Assembly: GCA_944470555.2 (NCBI GenBank)
Contig: OX104130.1
Span: 66,345,160-66,409,159 of the forward strand
Origin: Heterobilharzia americana
Lineage: Eukaryota; Platyhelminthes; Trematoda; Strigeidida; Schistosomatidae
Reading direction: 5' to 3'
Length of the DNA: 64,000 bases
In this document: positions 1 through 11,983 of the stretch, piece by piece
How the letters are laid out: each line of letters begins with the position of its first letter
How positions within the stretch are numbered: position 1 is the first letter of the stretch
Notes under the pieces: generated by a model
Told to the model about the DNA's origin: nothing
Seen by the model: the letters and a program-made list of their open reading frames with translations, nothing else
Database searches by the model: none
Position numbers and translations under genes: made by a program

Positions 1-185
1 GATATATTTCGATTCTTTTGTGTTTACTTCCTTGTACTGGTGGCATTTGCATTTGGTTTCAACCAATTATATTGGTTTTATGCAAAGAATCGAGCTAGAA
101 ATTGTAAAAATGTTCATTTTACACTGGAAGAAGGTCAAAAAGATGTGTATGATTATTGTATTACACGTGGGACTTATTTTACAAA
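1..185 (+). CDS. TRPC: TRPC-type cation channel, exon a (S5 and outer pore turret; gene continues off the left edge)
   Basis: This is the first visible exon of a canonical/short transient receptor potential (TRPC) subunit, a plasma-membrane tetrameric non-selective Ca2+/Na+ channel. Read from base 1, it gives a hydrophobic S5 helix (DIFRFFCVYFLVLVAFAFGF) followed by NQLYWFYAKN and a polar turret. The TRPC family has a closely similar S5 ending in a NQLxWYYA-like motif. The exon ends AA|GTGAGC in phase 2, and the frame would hit a stop two bases into the intron, which supports the splice site. The frame continues exactly into the exon at 8861. N-terminal ankyrin repeats and S1-S4 must lie upstream of the window. 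The later EWKFAR TRP box argues for TRPC rather than TRPM, so this is not the praziquantel-responsive TRPM channel. Confidence 0.87.
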
Positions 186-295
186 GTGAGCAGTGCTGAT
201 TGTGTATAACGAAATTCGATAATTTTTTCTATCATTTCAAGCAGTACCATATGCAGTCCTTTACAAAATCAACATAACAGTATCAAAGTCTCATG

Positions 296-805
296 ATTAT
301 TATTATTATTATTAATATTATTCGCCACTTTAATTCCTTCCTAGTGGAACATAGGGCTTCAGTAACACACAGACACTTCACTCTCTTCACTCCACTCCTC
401 TCAACTAGCTCCACGACTACACATTACCCTCAATTTATTCCTCACACCATCTCATACATATCACACTCGGCTCGGACAACTAACTCGTCGTTTCCCATTC
501 GGCCTCCACTCGACGATCCAGACTCGCCTGACCCAACCTCACCTGATTCATCATGTCCCTAAAACAGTCTTCTCAATCTATCTCCAATACAATACAATCC
601 ATCTACACTTTCTTCCTCCCCATATATTTGTTGGGCGATACATTCTTGGTCAGTTGGTTCGTTGACAGGTCACAGTGAGCTTCTTCTTACTTATTCTTAT
701 TATTCTCTCCATCGTTCTGATCTTCAGTGTCAGTATAGAGTGAGGGAGTGGGTGTGGGTGGCAACTGTTGATTATGTATGTCTGAAGTTTTTTGGAAACA
801 TAATC
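296..805 (-). mobile_element. LINE family 1 (SR2-like) 3' fragment
   Basis: The left end is a short (ATT)n run, the reverse complement of the (AAT)n tail of this family, followed by the 3' UTR and C-terminal coding remnant as in the copy at 46171-46590. The fragment is 5'-truncated, frameshifted and lies in TRPC intron a. It is nearly the same sequence as part of 7820-8312 in the opposite orientation. Confidence 0.75.
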
Positions 806-1670
806 ATCATGTTACTGCTGAACTACTTGTTTTTAACCTTGTAATCGGTAGTCCTGAGCAACACCAGACATCACATACTTCTCGGTTACCCAGTATCATC
901 AGTGAACATTTGTTGTCTCCCTGGAAGTAGTCTGAAATACAGAGAAATTCATAACCTGAGAAGTCATAGGCTTATTAACTACTAGTTCCACGCTGTACTT
1001 CAACATCAAAATAAGCCCTACTCCTTGGCTGTTCCCATTTTTGTTTACTACATACTTGCGTGTATACGTAAGACTTTATTACTATCATGTAAGTTGAAGA
1101 CTGCATACTCTCCTCTGTTACTTAATCGATTCCATCTTATCCACAATGTGGTGTAATTACATAAAACAATATACTATGGCGCTCATTAACTAATATCGTA
1201 TCACATTAAATCCTATATAATGACATTAACAGAAATCACAGGTAATAAATGGGTATTTTTTAAAAACAGTTTTTAACCCTTCTTTCTACTTTTATCTTTT
1301 TGCGGCTAAATCCTCTTTAATATTAACTGGTATTATGTTACTTAGTTTCGATTTTTTGATTCAATGTCAAAGCGAAGTAGGTATATACATCTTTTTAAAT
1401 AATATTTTTTAATAACAGGAAGTATGAAAATTTAGAAGTCAGTAAACGGGAGGCAGTGTTTAATCCAGCTTTCACGCGATACTGAAGACTAATCAAAAAG
1501 ACGTAACTACGATGTTGCGAATGGACGAACTCACGTCCTCTCAGAGGCTGGAAATTAAGTCATTCACTATTTGACAATTAGGCATTCTCTAATCATATTA
1601 GACCAGTACATGATTGGATTATGTACCGGCATTGGTCACTAGGTGATATACAATGTGACATCTATGTTCA
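806..1670. other. intronic DNA, nothing recognised
   Basis: AT-rich TRPC intron sequence between two LINE copies. No conserved frame, tRNA-like block or repeat was identified by eye. Confidence 0.5.
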
Positions 1671-2500
1671 TTTTATTATTATTATTAGTCCCTTGGGTTC
1701 CTAATGGAACATAGGGCTTCACTAGCAAGTCTCCATTCCACTCTCTTCTCTGAAATCTTTTCAACCTGGCTCCACGAAAGCCCACAACCTCTCGTTTCCT
1801 CCTCACACGATCTCCTCCATCTCACACTCTGCTCCGACACCCAACTCGTCACTTCTCATCCGGGTTCCACTCGAGCAAATGACCTGACGCGTGATGTCCC
1901 CAGTCCGCCTTCTCAGTGTATGCACAGTCCAATCCAATCCAATCCATCTCCACTCCCTTCCAGTGCATATTTGTTCAACGAGAGCTCCTTGCTTGGTTTC
2001 TTTGGAAGGCCAGAGTGAGTTCCCTGTTGCTTATTCTTGTTATTCTGGCCATCTGATCTGTTTTCAGTATCGAGCCAGTGTAGGCAGTTGTTGATGAATG
2101 TCTGTAATTTGTTGGAAATCCCTTTCGTAACGCGTCGCCAAGTCTCTCAACCATCACATAGGAGCACTGACTTGACTGATGTTCGTGTTGAAAATCCGGA
2201 TGTTGTTCCACATGTTGAGTGCAATGCAGAAGATCTCCCTCCACACTGGTTTCAGGCTAATGAACGCCTGTCTTGCTTTTCCGATCCTGGCTGACCTTGA
2301 CATCCTCGTCTGTGCCTGTGGTGCCTGTAGTTGAAACAGTGCTGCCTAGATAGGTGTAGGTGAAGGAGGTTACTTGCTTTAAGTTTCTGTCATTGATGAC
2401 GATTGGAGTTTGTTGTAGCTGTTGTTGGTGGTGTTGTTGGTGCGGTATCTTCATCACCTCTGTCTTCTCTACATTCACTTGAATGGTGTCCCGTCTTCGC

Positions 2501-2574
2501 TGCCTTGCCCTGCCCTGCCCTGCCCTGCCTTGCCCTGCCCTGCCCTGCCCTGCCTTGCCCTGCCCTGCCCTGCC
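2501..2574 (+). repeat. (TGCCC/TGCCT)n tandem repeat inside LINE copy A
   Basis: About fifteen pentamer units, TGCCC with occasional TGCCT, sit in the RT region of copy A. The matching site of copy B (about 12951-12970) has only about three units, so this is a local expansion. Confidence 0.95.
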
Positions 2575-2999
2575 TCTTCTGTCAACTTGTTAGTTTTCGC
2601 CTGTAGATCTTCCAGTTTGTGCGACATCAGAGACAAGTCATCGTTGGCGAGATCAACATCTTCTAGGTTGTTTTCCTTAGTCCAGCCAGCGTATCCCCCT
2701 CTTCTCGCTCCACACTGTTTGCTGCATGATCCAGTCGACCACAACACAATCATGAATATCATGTGTGATAGTAGGTGGCAAGCTTGTTTCACTCCTGTCT
2801 CCACTTCACTTCACTTCACTTCACTTCAAAAGCATCAGTGAGCTTTCCATTGTGAATTACTTGGTTGGTATGTGGCGTCTTCATATAGCTGATGAATGAG
2901 GCTGATAAAGGTTTGCGGTATTCCGTAGTATTGAAGCAGATTCGAAATTATCTCTCGGTCGACGCTGTCAAAGGCCTTTTCAAAGTCGATGGAGTTGAG

Positions 3000-3002
<3 letters not shown>

Positions 3003-3031
<29 letters not shown>
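3003..3031 (+). repeat. (GA)n inside LINE copy A
   Basis: A perfect GA dinucleotide run within the RT region. Copies B (13398-13427, GA) and D (24284-24300, CT on the opposite strand) carry it at the same element position. Confidence 0.95.
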
Positions 3032-3033
<2 letters not shown>

Positions 3034-3114
3034 GACTGTCATTCTATACTCTGTTCTATGATGATGCGTGGTGTGGCGTTGCAATTCGGTCTGCACATGA
3101 TTTGTACTTCCTGA

Positions 3115-3222
3115 AGCCAGCCAGCCAGCTAGCCAGCCAGCCAGCCAGCTAGCCAGCCAGCCAGCCAGCCAGCTAGCCAGCCAGCCAGCCAGCCAGCTAG
3201 CCAGCCAGCCAGCCAGCCAGCT

Positions 3223-3261
<39 letters not shown>

Positions 3262-3282
3262 TAGCCAGCCAGCCAGCCAGCT

Positions 3283-3314
<32 letters not shown>
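3115..3314 (+). repeat. (CCAG)n array with CTAG variants inside LINE copy A
   Basis: About 200 bp of CCAG tetramers with interspersed CTAG units, giving a higher-order 12- to 20-bp pattern. It sits at the RT motif that reads GQAG in the consensus. At the same position the copy at 45441-45450 has only GCTGGCTGGC. Confidence 0.95.
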
Positions 3315-5309
3315 TGTTCCGGTCTCTTTCTTCCTTCCGCACCTTCTGCAATAGTGGTGTGGTGTGAGCATGTCTGCTGCTCTTGTCTCTGCGTCTGTTC
3401 TCAGTGCTTGTGGCGGGATCCCATCTGGTCCTGCTGCCTTCCGGCATCTCAGTAGCTTTATGGAGTTCAGGCCTTCCACTTTTGTTGGAGGATTTATGTT
3501 CACTTGTAGTTCTGTGGCTGGGCTGCAGGTGGTATTTGTGGACGAAGTGCAGGTGGTGGTCGATTCAAGAGCTCCTTGAAGTGGTCGGCCCATCGTTTCC
3601 TTTGTTTCTCTTCTTTCGTAATTGAATTTCCCTCTTCATCTTTTATTGGTTTCGTCTGCGTTGATCTCTTCCCTCCCAGATAGCAACCTGGTTATTTGAT
3701 ACAATGTTGTCAGGTCTCTCTCTCCTACCAGCCGGCAGCCTATTCTGCTTCACTTGCCAGTGTTTCGTAGAAGTGTCTTCTGTCTTTGCGTGCACTCTTC
3801 TTCTTCACTTCTTTGTCCAGTCTTGTGTTTTATACATTGTACTCAGTTCCTCTTGTCGTTGAGCATCCTTGCACTGGTTTATCTTCTCCTTCACCATCAC
3901 CATCCTCCTCTCCCTGCTCTATCAGCTTCCATGTATCCGTCGAGATCCATTCCTTGTCTTCCACCTTCTTCCTTCCTAATACGGCTGTGCAGGTTTCTTT
4001 CCACATCTCTTTCAATGACTTCCAGTGTTCTTCCACACAGGTTTCTTCAGGGATGTTGCTCGATATCTCCCATTTTGTTTTGATGGCTGGCTGCCGTGAA
4101 GATTTCCTTTGTAGTTTCGTTCTTAAGTGCAGTTTCTGTTCCGAGTGTTGTATTTGAACTGCAGTCTATCATCAGCTTCCTTGAAGGCTTTTAACTTGAT
4201 TTGGAAGGTGGGTTTCTTGCACTAGATAGTGGTGTGAACCTACATGTGCTCCTCTTCTTCACCTTGTATCAAGTAGGCTGACTGCGTCTCCATTTTCTTG
4301 ATATTGAGATAAAGTCGATTTGATTTTTGGTGTGTCCATCTGGTGTCTGGTGAAATCGATGTCTCTCGCTTTGTGGATATCCTTGTGCTTGAACATAGTG
4401 CCCCATCTCCAATCACCAAATCGTTGAATGCACAGAATTCTGCAAACAATTCTCCATTCTCGTTCATCACCTCACCGAGCTCTTCTCTACCCATGGTTAG
4501 TTCTCTTCCTGCGTTGTCCTCCCCCCTCCCAGTTTGGCATTCATGTCGCCCCACCCATTAGAATTTTGATATCGCCATCTAGAGTGAGGTCTTGTCCAGT
4601 GTTGATTGAAGTTGTCTGTAGAATTCCTCCTTCTTCTCTTCATCTGCATTATTTGTAGGTGCGTAGTGTAGCGTAGTATTGTATGATTGTGACCTTCCTT
4701 CCTTCCTTTTGAGTTGAACCTCGCTGTCATGATCCTGGAAGAGGAGATTGGTTCCCACTGCACGAGAGAGAGAGCCTTCGATGCTGTTGGAATGTGGACA
4801 TCATGATAGCCACTCGATAACTCAGTGTGCTCGTGGTTGTCGTCTGTGTGACAGTGTCGGAGTAGATTATTGACCCTGCTCTCCAGTTGACAGTTTGTAG
4901 AGTCCACTCCCATTCCATCTGGTTTCGCAAATTCTAAGCACTTGTATGTGATACCTCTTCATCTCGTTTGCAATCTGGTCTGCCTTGCTGGGTTCAAACA
5001 TCGTGCGGATATTGCATGTCCCCACGTTTACTTTCGCTTTCATGGAGCGAGAGAGAGAAGACACGTCGGCCCGGTCAACTGGCTTCCCGAATTCAGGCTT
5101 TCACCAACTGGCGTCATTTTGCCTCTCTGATTCCAGCGAGGTATAATTTTGTTATTATTTTTTATGTATCGTTTGTGCTTTGAAGTTTGTTTAGTGGTTA
5201 GATTTGTTTTCCGGTGTAGGGTTTCTAGGTTGTCCTATGCCCAACCTTCCATCTTTATTGGGTCCTAGTACAGGCTATTAACTATTGAACTAGTCGACCA
5301 GGCGACGTT

Positions 5310-6221
5310 ATGTTCATAGTGCTGATTAAATTTTATCCATGGTGAATAAGACAAATCAGACTAGTCAGATTTCTTCCAAAAGTATACTGTATATTATGAC
5401 GGATTAGCACTGGTTATGTTTTAACCTGAAAGTATTAGATGACTAGATTGAAAACAGTTTTTACAGGGAACTGCTGGTATGCTCCATCGTCTTCAAGAAT
5501 CCCCTAACTAATACTTTGATCAGAAAGAGAACTGTGTTCAAATGAATCTATCCAGTACAAACCACTTAACTAGATAGTTGACTGTCAAAAACTGTCAGAA
5601 GGATACAATGTATGCACAGTTTCTTGTTACACTTATTTCTCTATGAGATCCGTTTTACAAGAACAAATCACAATAATTAGTAATTAATACAAATGCATTG
5701 AGCAGTAATAACCTATCCATTACCATCAAGTGGAGTGAGCATGAAGGTGGCCCAAATTGCTGAAGTACAGTGTTTTCATAAAACGTTTAATTGACCAACA
5801 TCAAAACTATTATTTTAAAAATGTGAAGAATCTAAGTAGAAAAACAGTCTTACATTTATGCAAAACTCAGCTATTTAAATGGATAATGTAAGTATATTCT
5901 TCACAAATAAACAAGTACTGACTGACTGACTAGCTGTTATAGAACGAAACCTATAGTCATCTGGCGACATATATATTTTATAATAAGCCGAATTCAGATC
6001 AATCGATGAAATGAACACTTATATACAAGAGGTGCAACTGCGATAACATAATTATAAATAATGCAACACACAGTTTATTAAGGATAATATAATGACCTGC
6101 AAGTAACCGATAAATTCTTACCAATAACTGCAAGAATGCTGTCTTATGGGTTTTAACAATTACTGAGATTATTTATTAAGTCGTTGTGAGTACTAATGGA
6201 GGATGTTGTGGTGCATATTAC
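5310..6221. other. intronic DNA, nothing recognised
   Basis: AT-rich TRPC intron sequence between the 5' end of LINE copy A and the next LINE fragment. No coding or repeat signal was recognised. Confidence 0.5.
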
Positions 6222-6960
6222 TATATTATTTTTCCCTTCGGTTTCTAGTGGAGCATACGGCTTCAGTAGCACATCGCCATTGCACCCTCTTCTCTGCAGT
6301 CGTCACAACCTTGCTCCATGACTACCCATAACCTTTCATTTCTTCCTCACATAATCTCCTCAATGTCACCCTCACCTCCGAAACCCAACTCGTCGTCTCC
6401 CCTTCAAAGTCAACTCAACGGCCTCGCCTCACGTGTGATGTCCCCACTCCACTTTCTCAGTGTATGCCCAATCCACCCCCACTGTATTCCTCTGCATATT
6501 TGTTGGGTGATAGGTTGTGGGTAGGTTCGTTGTCGGCCAGCTACATTTCCTTCTTCCTTATTCTTATTATTTCCACCATCCATCTGATCTTCAGTGTCAG
6601 TATGGAGTGAGTGAGTGAGTGAGTGAGTGAGTGAATGAGTGTAGGCAGCTGATGATGAATGTGTGTAGTTTGTTGGAAGTGCTTTACGTGACGCGCCTCC
6701 AAGTCTCTCAACCATCACATAGAAGCACTGACTTACTTGACTTCCATTAGTGTTGGAAATCCGGATCTTGTTCACGCTTTACACTGAGTGGAGTAGATCT
6801 CCACACTGATTTCAGAATAATGAAGGAAGGCCTGTCTTGCAGTTTTCCCGATCCTGTCTTTGACATCGTCATGCGTGACGCCGCCTGTAATTGATGCTGC
6901 CTGCCTAGGTAGGTGAGAGACACTACTTCCTTTTGGTTTCTCCCATTAATGGTGATTAGA
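6222..6960 (-). mobile_element. LINE family 1 3' fragment with (GAGT)n
   Basis: 3' UTR and C-terminal coding remnant of the SR2-like family, 5'-truncated near 6960. It contains a (GAGT)n run at about 6605-6636, at the element position where other fragments also carry GAGT repeats. It faces the oppositely oriented fragment at 7495-8312. Confidence 0.75.
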
Positions 6961-7494
6961 TGTGGTGCTTATTTCTGACAGTAATTTGCCGACCTAAGAG
7001 TGATGTTCTGATCATGACTGTTGAGATGAGTACTTACAAAGGAAATACCTGTTCTATAACTGTGAGTTAACCTCTCTGAAGACCCGCAAGAGCAGAATAC
7101 TTTGGGAAGCAAAACACAGAGATTTATTTTTTTGCAGTTATATTTCAAAACCTCCCTTAAACCAGATGTGTTATTAAACTGAACTTGGTAAATACAAACT
7201 TCTGACGTATCCAGGTGTATGTAGAATTTAACGAAAATAATCATTTGAAATATTTAACCTCTGACAGATCAAGTGGATTCCTGTTTTTTAGTTTAGAAAA
7301 ACTACAACCACTCAAGAAACCTTTATGATAACTAAAATATTTTTTCTTGTCACAAACAACCAACACTCTGATAGGTAATTAGACTTAGTATAATAAATTT
7401 ATGAGAAGTATTACAAACGAGTTATTTCAAAAGTCATACAAAATAACTGGAAACAGGTATATTCAATACCTAGAGAAAGACAACAAGCACTAAT

Positions 7495-8312
7495 GACCAT
7501 CAATGGGAGAAATCTAAAGGAAGATGTCTCTTTCACCTACCTACCTAGGCAGCATCAACTACAGGGGGCGAAGGCGGCGGCACAGATGAGGGTGTGAAAG
7601 TCACGATTGAAAAGACAGCAAGATAAGCCTTCCTTCATCATTCTGAAATCACTGTAGAGATATATTGCAATGTACTGCACTCAGCATAAAGCGTGAACAA
7701 GATCCTGATTTCCAACACTAATGGAAGTCAAGTAAGTCAGTGCTTCTATGTGATGGTTGAGAGACTTGGCGGAGCGTCACGTAAAGCATTTCAACAAACT
7801 ACAAACATACATGGTCAACAGTTACCGCCTACACTCACTCCCTCACTCTATACTGACACTGAAGATCAGAACGATGGAGAGAATAATAAGAATAAGTAAG
7901 AAGGAACTCACTGTGACCTGTCAACGAACCAACTGACCAAGAATGTATCGCCCAACAAATATATGGGGAGGAAGAAAGTGTAGATGGATTGTACTGTATT
8001 GTACTGTATTGTATTGTATTGTATTGGATATAGATTGAGAAGACTGTTTTAGGGATATGATGAATCAGGCGAGGTTGGGTCAGGAGAGGCTGGATCGTCG
8101 AGTGGAGGCCGAATGGGAAACGACGAGTTAGTTGTCCGAGCCGAGTGTGATATGTATGAGATGGTGTGAGGAATAAATTGAGGGTAATGTGTAGTCGTGG
8201 AGCTAGTTGAGAGGAGTGGAGTGAAGAGAGTGAAGTGTCTGTGTGTTACTGAAGCCCTATGTTCCACTGGGAAGTAACCCAAGGGACAAATAATAAAAAT
8301 AATAATAACTGT
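7495..8312 (+). mobile_element. LINE family 1 3' fragment
   Basis: Plus-orientated C-terminal and 3' UTR remnant. It starts at the region reading AATCTAAAGGAAG and ends AAGGGACAAATAATAA with a short AT-rich tail. A TGTAT-type pentamer run sits at 7995-8029. Its 3' half is close to the inverted fragment at 296-805. Confidence 0.75.
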
Positions 8313-8860
8313 ATTGAATGTTGTTTTTAAAAAAATCATCTTTCCAAATGGATGATAACAGTTCATTAGTTATTTCATTCAAAATATGTTAAGTAACCTC
8401 ACTTTTAATGCAGTGTCATTACAAACTGTACGTGTTATGACTACAGACGGTTTACTGAATAGACTGACTTCTGATATCCTTTATCCTAAATACTTTTAAG
8501 CGCGCTTTCTAGCTAGGGTTCACAGGCACCGGGAATAGTTGAAGATTATCACCATAACGTATAAACAAAACGCACGTGGCAAATTATTTCCATTATTATA
8601 AGGCGGAAAACATTATAAGCTACATCATTTATTCGTTTCCCATTTTAATGGATTACCTAGTAATCATTTAAGTCTTACTTAATTTTAGCACTTTCCTGTG
8701 ACGATGTTCTTTTGTTGTGAGTGAAACTTTCATGTATATTATTTCTCTGAGTTTGTTTTCACTTTAAAATTGCGTGGTTGAATTAGATACTAGTTGCATT
8801 TTAGAATAATTGTGATATTACTATAAATTTACTACTCTTTATTTATTGATTTATTTTTAG

Positions 8861-8961
8861 TTTGTTTGAAATTGTTCAGTCATTATATTGGTCTGCTTAT
8901 GGTCTGATCGATTTGACAAGTTTCAATTTGGAATATCCTCATGTGTTTACGGAGTTTGTAG
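8861..8961 (+). CDS. TRPC: TRPC-type cation channel, exon b (pore helix and selectivity region)
   Basis: The acceptor is TTATTTTTAG and the donor G|GTAATT. Joined in phase 2 to the first exon, it reads NLFEIVQSLYWSAYGLIDL and then a stretch ending in HVFTEFVG. TRPC pore regions have SLFWSxFGLxNL followed by FTEFVG, so this is the re-entrant pore helix, the filter and the segment leading into S6. The exon ends in phase 1, and the next exon supplies GT to complete the glycine codon. The preceding intron (186-8860) holds one near-complete and several partial LINE copies. Confidence 0.9.
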
Positions 8962-8987
8962 GTAATTCTAACAAATATTTATTTAAA

Positions 8988-9150
8988 GTTGTTATTCATC
9001 ATAGACTGACATCAGCTGGAGGAACAAAGGAAACCTGGGAGCACTGGACATCCGTTTCGTCGGAGTATGGGACTCCTCAGCAGTGCGCACCCACGACCCT
9101 ACCCCACCAGGGATCGAACCCACAACCTTCAGGTCCAAAATCCCCACAAT
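8988..9150 (-). repeat. hammerhead SINE-like repeat (family B), left half of an inverted pair
   Basis: Reading on the - strand, a tRNA B-box-like GGTTCGATCCC remnant is followed by the hammerhead core and the tail CCAGCTGATGTCAGTCTATG. Its head abuts the + copy at 9151-9545, and both tails point outward. It lies just inside TRPC intron b. Confidence 0.7.
9041..9088 (-). ncRNA. type I hammerhead ribozyme candidate, invariant core intact
   Basis: On the - strand: stem I GCACTG, core CTGAGGA (9080-9074), stem II GTC...GAC, GAAA (9058-9055), weak stem III, a GTC cleavage triplet, then CAGTGC, which pairs perfectly with GCACTG. Stem II is reduced to 3 bp by two C-C mismatches and stem III to about 2 pairs, so activity may be low. 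The core matches the hammerhead consensus CUGANGA...GAAA. Confidence 0.6.
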
Positions 9151-9545
9151 TCCCTCAAAATTCAATTGAACTAGTGCTCTTTGGTGACCAGCTTTGAGAG
9201 GTATTCCCAAAGTTTCAATGAGAAGTCGTGACAGCTGGGGGCAAAGCCTGATGATCGTGAGGACAGTTACTCAACGATGACGTTGGGTGGCGGTTGCGCT
9301 ATATCGTGAGCTAACAGAAGTTGGAAATATGGACCACTGGATTCTGACCCAGTGGCTCAATGGTAACGTGCTGGCCACGGAACCTGAAGGTCGTGGGTGC
9401 GCACTACTGAGGAGTCCCATACTGGGATAAAACAGCTATCCAGCGCTCCCAGGTTTCCCTTGTTCCTCCAACTGATGTCAGTCTGTGATGAATAACAACT
9501 TGAAATATTTCCAAATCCCTACAACTCCCTCAAAATATTTATTTA
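9151..9545 (+). repeat. hammerhead SINE-like repeat (family B), right half of an inverted pair
   Basis: It contains an A-box-like TGGCTCAATGG at about 9351, lacks the B-box segment, then has a hammerhead (9401-9446) and the tail TGATGTCAGTCTGTGATGAA. The hammerhead core CTGAGGA is intact, but the GAAA box reads AAAA (G12 to A at 9429), which should abolish cleavage. Confidence 0.7.
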
Positions 9546-10054
9546 TTAATCACACAATTATACAAATTATCATTAACGGTTTAGTTAAACCTCACTAATC
9601 ATTTCTGAATTTCCATGGAATATGTTATCAACATCAAGGATTATCGGGATACTGATTGAACTTCAGCAAGATTCGTAACTTGTCCTAACATAGACTTGAG
9701 CATGTAGATTTTAGTAGTCATAGATTTTGCCTATTTTCGAAGTTTTTCAGTGTCATATAACTGTGGATTGTATACAAGAGGTATGGAAGCTTACGTTCTA
9801 TCACGACATAAAACATCTTGAGGGCAGTTGTCAGCGGAATTCAAAAAGTGTATCTTGCTAGCTGGATATACTCACATCCCACAACTGGTAGCGTCAATGG
9901 AACTGAAAAATAGCACCCGTCGAACCTCGTCTCCCGCTTTCACGATTTATCTGATTCGGTCTATCTAACTAGTGTATCACTAAACTTGTTAAAACGAACA
10001 GAAAGACAGCTGATTGGTTAGTGTTTTCCATATAAGATATAGACTGAATATTCT

Positions 10055-10190
10055 GAGTGACAATCAAAGCCATCCAACCGACTGATAAGATAACCAGTTG
10101 TATTTTTGTATTCAGTGAAAAACTGCCTTCTTAGCAGAAATTTCGAAATATGGTCAGTCATTTCAGAAACTGCTAACTTTCACCAAATAA
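10055..10190. repeat. MITE-like palindromic repeat, degenerate copy
   Basis: Related to the palindrome at 17898-18038. It has AAAGCCATCC near the left end, an AACTGCC...GCAGAAATTTCG centre, and CATTTCAGAAACTGCTAAC on the right. Confidence 0.5.
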
Positions 10191-10970
10191 ATAACTTTTA
10201 AGGCCAAAAACGTTGCTAATGTTGGTGAAAAACAATTACATTTTTATGCAAATTAGTAAACGGTGCATAACCTTTGACGATGAGTTGCGCAACACTATAA
10301 AGTACTTGAACAATGAGTGTTTATGAAAAGCACGTAGAAAGCTAAACAGAACAGAAGTAATCGAAGTGTTGGTTTGAGAAGTTGACGATAATAGCCATTA
10401 AAGGAAAAGAGGTTGAATAAATCTCTTTTGCATATGAACCTCTAACATTTCTATGTGAATATCTAATGCTTCTGCAATATGAAGATAACTAACACATATG
10501 GCCTTGGGCAGGGCAATTTTCACTTTGTGATAACCTCGAATCCCGAAGTTGTGAAGTTTGAATGATCAATTTCGATGAGGTGTTCAATTATTCCACTCCT
10601 CTTGAAACCACCACCACCTCTTTGCAGACCTACAGGATAATGTTTACGAATCCTTTTGGACAAATAATCGCATTGAACGGTTGACAATTACTCACATTTT
10701 TGAATGCATATTGTATTGATGGGTTACCATCTTGAAGTAAACTACGCAATTTAAGGGACAACCTATGATTTACTTGGCCAACATGTATACTAACCTTTAT
10801 ATTCAGTACTAACCACCTAGAGTATAACCATACCTTGCCACTTAGCCTTGACGCCTGTCATTGCAAACACGGTGATTCAAAGAAGGTGATATACATGCAC
10901 ACCTAAGATGAATGATTGGAAGGTAAAACGAGTTATCTGATCTAACAATGATAGGTTAACAAAGGGGGAG

Positions 10971-11119
10971 AAAACGAGTGACTTTAAAGGCCACTCTAGC
11001 GACTGCTGAAATAACCAATCAGATTGTGGTATTTTGTCTGAGAAGGCAATTTATCATGAAATACAACAACATAATTGTTTATTTCAGTAGTGGTTAGGGT
11101 GATCTTTAAATCCTTAAAA
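10971..11119. repeat. MITE-like palindromic repeat
   Basis: The left arm GACTTTAAAGGCCACTCTAG and right arm TAGGGTGATCTTTAAA are imperfect reverse complements, about 110 bp apart. The centre reads AAATAACCAATCAGATTGTGG. Same family as 17898-18038. Confidence 0.65.
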
Positions 11120-11866
11120 AAATCTGTCTGTGAACCAGAGTTATTGAAAAGTGAACCATTTCAGTTTAAACATTTTGAGACTTGAATACCAGATATGTAG
11201 GATTTTAAATTCGACTTCACGTAATTCCCGCCTATAGAGATAGATTTTCTACGTCATAATGTATTATTCTACGAATAAAAACACATTTCAACCTTCATTC
11301 ACCTTTGGTTGAGCTGCAAGTAAACTTGTTATAAGGTTGTTCTTCTTTGTTCTTACTCGTGGGTGGGTGCAATACAGAAAAAGACTGGTTTTTGGATAAC
11401 TAGATATTTCACAATTTGTCGAAGGTTTGAAAAATATGTGCTGTTGGATTTCAACTCATGGGTTGAATGGTAACATACTTGTCACTGAACTTAACTAATA
11501 TGAACTTCATTTCGCATGGGGTCTTGATCACACACTGAAGTCCCAAATTGTGAAGGATTAGCTGAAGAATGTCCTCCAGTTCCTTCTTTTTGTTTCTATC
11601 TACTATGAGATCTGATTTCACAGTGAGTTTCCAGTTTTCCATTTCTCTATGGTTCGTTGAGACCAACTTGAGTAACAACCGTCCTTTCAAAAGCGTCATA
11701 ATATATAAACAACATCATTCAGTTCACATCTTTAAGTTTAAATATTTAATAACTGTTTTTTTCAATCAATTTTGAAAATACTTGTTAAGATGACGAAAAC
11801 GTTGTTGTAATGCTGATCTTCCACGTCAACTGAGGCGGGCTTCTTAAAGCATAACGAAAATTCAAC

Positions 11867-11983
11867 CGGCTGACTTTAAAGGCAACTATAACACTGATGA
11901 GAAAACCAATTACATTTCCCAGCTGAAATACTGAAACCTGATTGGTTAATTCAACAGTTTCTAGGATGGCATATAAAGTCATT
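11867..11983. repeat. MITE-like palindromic repeat, diverged
   Basis: Left arm GACTTTAAAGGCAACTATAA, right arm TAGGATGGCATATAAAGTC. The imperfect inverted ends and the AAACCAATTA core motif match the family. Confidence 0.55.

Larger units (their letters stand above)
1671..5309 (-). mobile_element. LINE family 1 (SR2-like, RTE clade), near-complete copy A, decayed
   Basis: On the - strand it begins near 5309, with the same 5' leader as the copy at 43283, and ends in (AAT)n near 1671. In order it contains an AP-endonuclease remnant (MKAKVNVGTCNIRTMFEPSK, then RICETRWNGSGLY near 4900-5040), a central linker, RT remnants (FEKAFDSVDREI; ETGVKQ; LANDDLSLM) and the C-terminal domain. RTE-clade LINEs encode an endonuclease-RT protein and usually end in a short microsatellite tail, as here. 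There are many frameshifts and three internal simple-repeat expansions. It lies antisense in TRPC intron a. Copy B is very similar and shares most of its frameshifts. Confidence 0.88.

Noticed and set aside
1704..2094. Serine/proline-rich + strand frames at 1704-2094, 12161-12545 and 3754-4157
   Set aside because: They are antisense translations of LINE copies A and B, repeated because the elements are repeated.
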